DNA of 14,695 nucleotides, taken from contig DASSKF010000153.1 of NCBI GenBank assembly GCA_035690725.1, forward strand, positions 1-14,695. The letters run 5' to 3'. The notes under the pieces were generated by a model. That model was not told the DNA's origin. It did no database searches and saw nothing but the letters and a program-made list of their open reading frames with translations. A program made the position numbers and the translations under genes. Below, one piece after another: positions 13,925 through 14,695 of this stretch. The DNA is from DASSKF01 sp035690725 (GTDB taxonomy: Bacteria; Actinomycetota; Actinomycetes; Actinomycetales; Dermatophilaceae). Numbering within the stretch: position 1 is the first letter of the stretch; the number at the start of each line of letters is the position of its first letter.

Positions 13925-14533
13925 GTCCGCCGGCCAGGCGTCGGCGAGCCGTCGGCGGGTGTCCTCGAGCAGCATCGGCAGGGCCTTGGTCTGTCCGACG
14001 ATGGGCAGGAAGTTGGAGTCGCCGCCCCACCGGGGGACCACGTGCTGGTGCAGGTGGGCGGCCACGCCGGCGCCGGCGACCTCGCCCTGGTTCATCCCGA
14101 TGTTGAAGCCCATCGGCTCCGAGGACGTGGTCAGGGCGGTGATGGCGGCCTTGGTCAGCGCCGTGAACTCGGCGGTCTCCTCCGGGGAGATGTCGAGGTA
14201 GCGGGACACGTGCCGGTACGGGCAGACCAGGACGTGCCCGGGGTTGTAGGGAAACAGGTTCAGCACCACGTAGCAGTGCTCGCCGCGGTGGACCAGCAGG
14301 CCCTCCTCGTCCGAGCGGCCGGGGGCCTCGCAGAACGGACACCCCTGCCCGGCGTGCGCCGAGGGGCGCTCGCCGTCGATGTAGACCATCCGGTGCGGGG
14401 TCCACAGGCGCTCGAAACCGTCCTCGACCCGGGCGAACTCCTCGTCCCGCTCCACCCCGCGGCCGTCGGCGCGGTCCTGGTCGTGGCTCCCGGCAGGGTC
14501 CTGGTCGTGGGCACCCGGCTGCTGGTCCGACAT
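13922..14533 (-). CDS. HIT-family nucleotide phosphorylase/hydrolase
   Basis: This 203-residue product is a histidine triad protein. The triad is HLHQHVV (160-166), where the middle His162 should be the nucleophile that forms the nucleotidyl intermediate. Other family parts are CPFCEAPG (65-72), VVLNLFPYNPGHVLVCPYRHV and MGFNIGMNQGEVAGAG. In M. tuberculosis the protein at this place (Rv2613c, between thrS and pgsA1) is a diadenosine tetraphosphate phosphorylase, and the sequence resembles it. The first 30 residues or so are acidic, His/Gln/Asp-rich and carry HDQD twice, encoded by a 14-bp direct repeat. The ATG at 14533 has AGGA seven bases upstream, and the same bases form TAGGAT, a possible leaderless -10. 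A strong Shine-Dalgarno and in-frame ATG at 14596 end in an amber codon 12 bases before this start. Confidence 0.93.
   Translation of the reverse strand: MSDQQPGAHDQDPAGSHDQDRADGRGVERDEEFARVEDGFERLWTPHRMVYIDGERPSAHAGQGCPFCEAPGRSDEEGLLVHRGEHCYVVLNLFPYNPGHVLVCPYRHVSRYLDISPEETAEFTALTKAAITALTTSSEPMGFNIGMNQGEVAGAGVAAHLHQHVVPRWGGDSNFLPIVGQTKALPMLLEDTRRRLADAWPAD
14473..14510 (-). repeat. 14-bp direct repeat in the HIT gene N-terminus
   Basis: GGTCCTGGTCGTGG occurs at 14473-14486 and again at 14497-14510, 24 bases apart and so in the same frame. It encodes the repeated His-Asp-Gln-Asp of the acidic N-terminal tail. The spacing keeps the frame if one copy is gained or lost. Confidence 0.85.
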
Positions 14534-14539
14534 ACCGAG

Positions 14540-14545
14540 ATCCTA
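14540..14545 (-). promoter_or_regulatory. TAGGAT hexamer six bases before the HIT ATG
   Basis: TAGGAT (14545-14540) is placed so that transcription would begin at the A of the HIT start codon, the leaderless arrangement. The same bases provide AGGA as a weak Shine-Dalgarno and contain the TAG that ends the short upstream ORF. No convincing -35 was found upstream. The two readings cannot be separated here. Confidence 0.35.
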
Positions 14546-14596
14546 GGAGGACGGGCGGCCCCGGCTCGTGCGGGGACTACCCGTTCGGCGGGACAT
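14543..14596 (-). CDS. 17-codon upstream ORF, in frame with the HIT gene
   Basis: On the minus strand the ATG at 14596 is preceded by a near-perfect Shine-Dalgarno sequence AGGAGGA (14610-14604) at seven bases. The ORF codes for MSRRTGSPRTSRGRPSS and stops at TAG (14545-14543), which is in the same frame as the HIT ATG at 14533. The peptide is basic and Ser/Arg-rich, with no family resemblance. It could be a short leader ORF feeding ribosomes to the HIT start by termination and reinitiation, or a remnant of an older N-terminus. The Shine-Dalgarno overlaps the stop of a possible upstream gene (TAA at 14603-14601). Whether it is translated cannot be told from sequence. Confidence 0.35.
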   Translation of the reverse strand: MSRRTGSPRTSRGRPSS

Positions 14597-14600
14597 CGGG

Positions 14601-14695
14601 TTATCCTCCTGTCGCCCCGATCCCTGAAGGGGCCATCCGCGCGACGCTGAGTCCCGCCACGACGTGGATGTGGTCCTCCTCATCGAGGCTGGCGG
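14601..14695 (-). CDS. Possible C-terminal tail of an unidentified gene (cut by window edge)
   Basis: In one minus-strand frame the sequence entering from the right edge reads 30 residues, including DEEDHIHVVAGLSVARMAP, and ends at TAA (14603-14601). Third positions are mostly G or C, which favours coding, but the last few codons are less biased and the piece is short. The direction agrees with the HIT gene downstream. In M. tuberculosis the neighbour here is thrS, but I do not recognise this tail as threonyl-tRNA synthetase. A second minus-strand frame is also open from the edge to the TAG at 14543, so this call is tentative. Confidence 0.4.
   Translation of the reverse strand, partial: ASLDEEDHIHVVAGLSVARMAPSGIGATGG

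Noticed and set aside
1..14695. CRISPR arrays, tRNA or rRNA genes, prophage or defence islands
   Set aside because: No regularly spaced repeats, no cloverleaf-like segments, no transposase, integrase or nuclease-effector genes were seen; the window is core chromosome in conserved order.

Overview
The window reads as core chromosome of a very GC-rich actinobacterium. Third codon positions are almost always G or C, and TAT/ATA trinucleotides are very rare. The gene order (thrS-side HIT protein, pgsA, acyltransferase, pimA, pdxS, pdxT, yebC, ruvC, ruvA, ruvB, yajC, secD, secF) is the classical actinobacterial order known from Mycobacterium tuberculosis. Phosphatidylinositol mannoside (PIM) synthesis and an EF-G2 paralogue agree with this. 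A Micrococcales member such as an Intrasporangiaceae relative is my guess, not something the sequence proves.

Layout. Apart from the EF-G2 gene, everything lies on the minus strand, so transcription runs right to left. At the right edge are a possible 30-residue gene tail, a 17-codon upstream ORF and the HIT nucleotide phosphorylase (13922-14533). The EF-G2-like gene (11788-13917, plus strand) converges on the HIT gene and diverges from pgsA across only 76 bp. The membrane lipid operon pgsA, patA-like, pimA, lemA-like (11711 down to 8367) has every junction overlapping by 1-4 bases. Next come pdxS and pdxT (8274 to 6707), the two halves of PLP synthase, followed by a 74-bp imperfect palindrome. 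Then come yebC, ruvC, ruvA and ruvB (6477 to 3372): a translation factor followed by the Holliday junction resolvasome. Finally yajC, secD and secF (3257 to the left edge) encode the SecDF-YajC export accessory complex; secF is cut by the window edge.

Regulation. The best promoter is upstream of yajC (TTGGTC, 17 bp, TAGACT). The pgsA and EF-G2 starts lack Shine-Dalgarno sequences and have -10-like hexamers 6-9 bases before ATG, as expected of leaderless mRNAs. The HIT start has a hexamer that could be either a leaderless -10 or a weak Shine-Dalgarno. There are no tRNA or rRNA genes, CRISPR arrays, insertion sequences or stretches over 300 bases without a gene.

Nothing here is a clear new multi-gene system. 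The most interesting signals are an over-represented 8-mer GTATGCCG, built with rare codons; an EF-G paralogue with an altered GTPase centre; the long palindrome after pdxT; an in-frame amber codon just upstream of the HIT gene; and a low-complexity insertion with a 15-bp tandem repeat in SecD.
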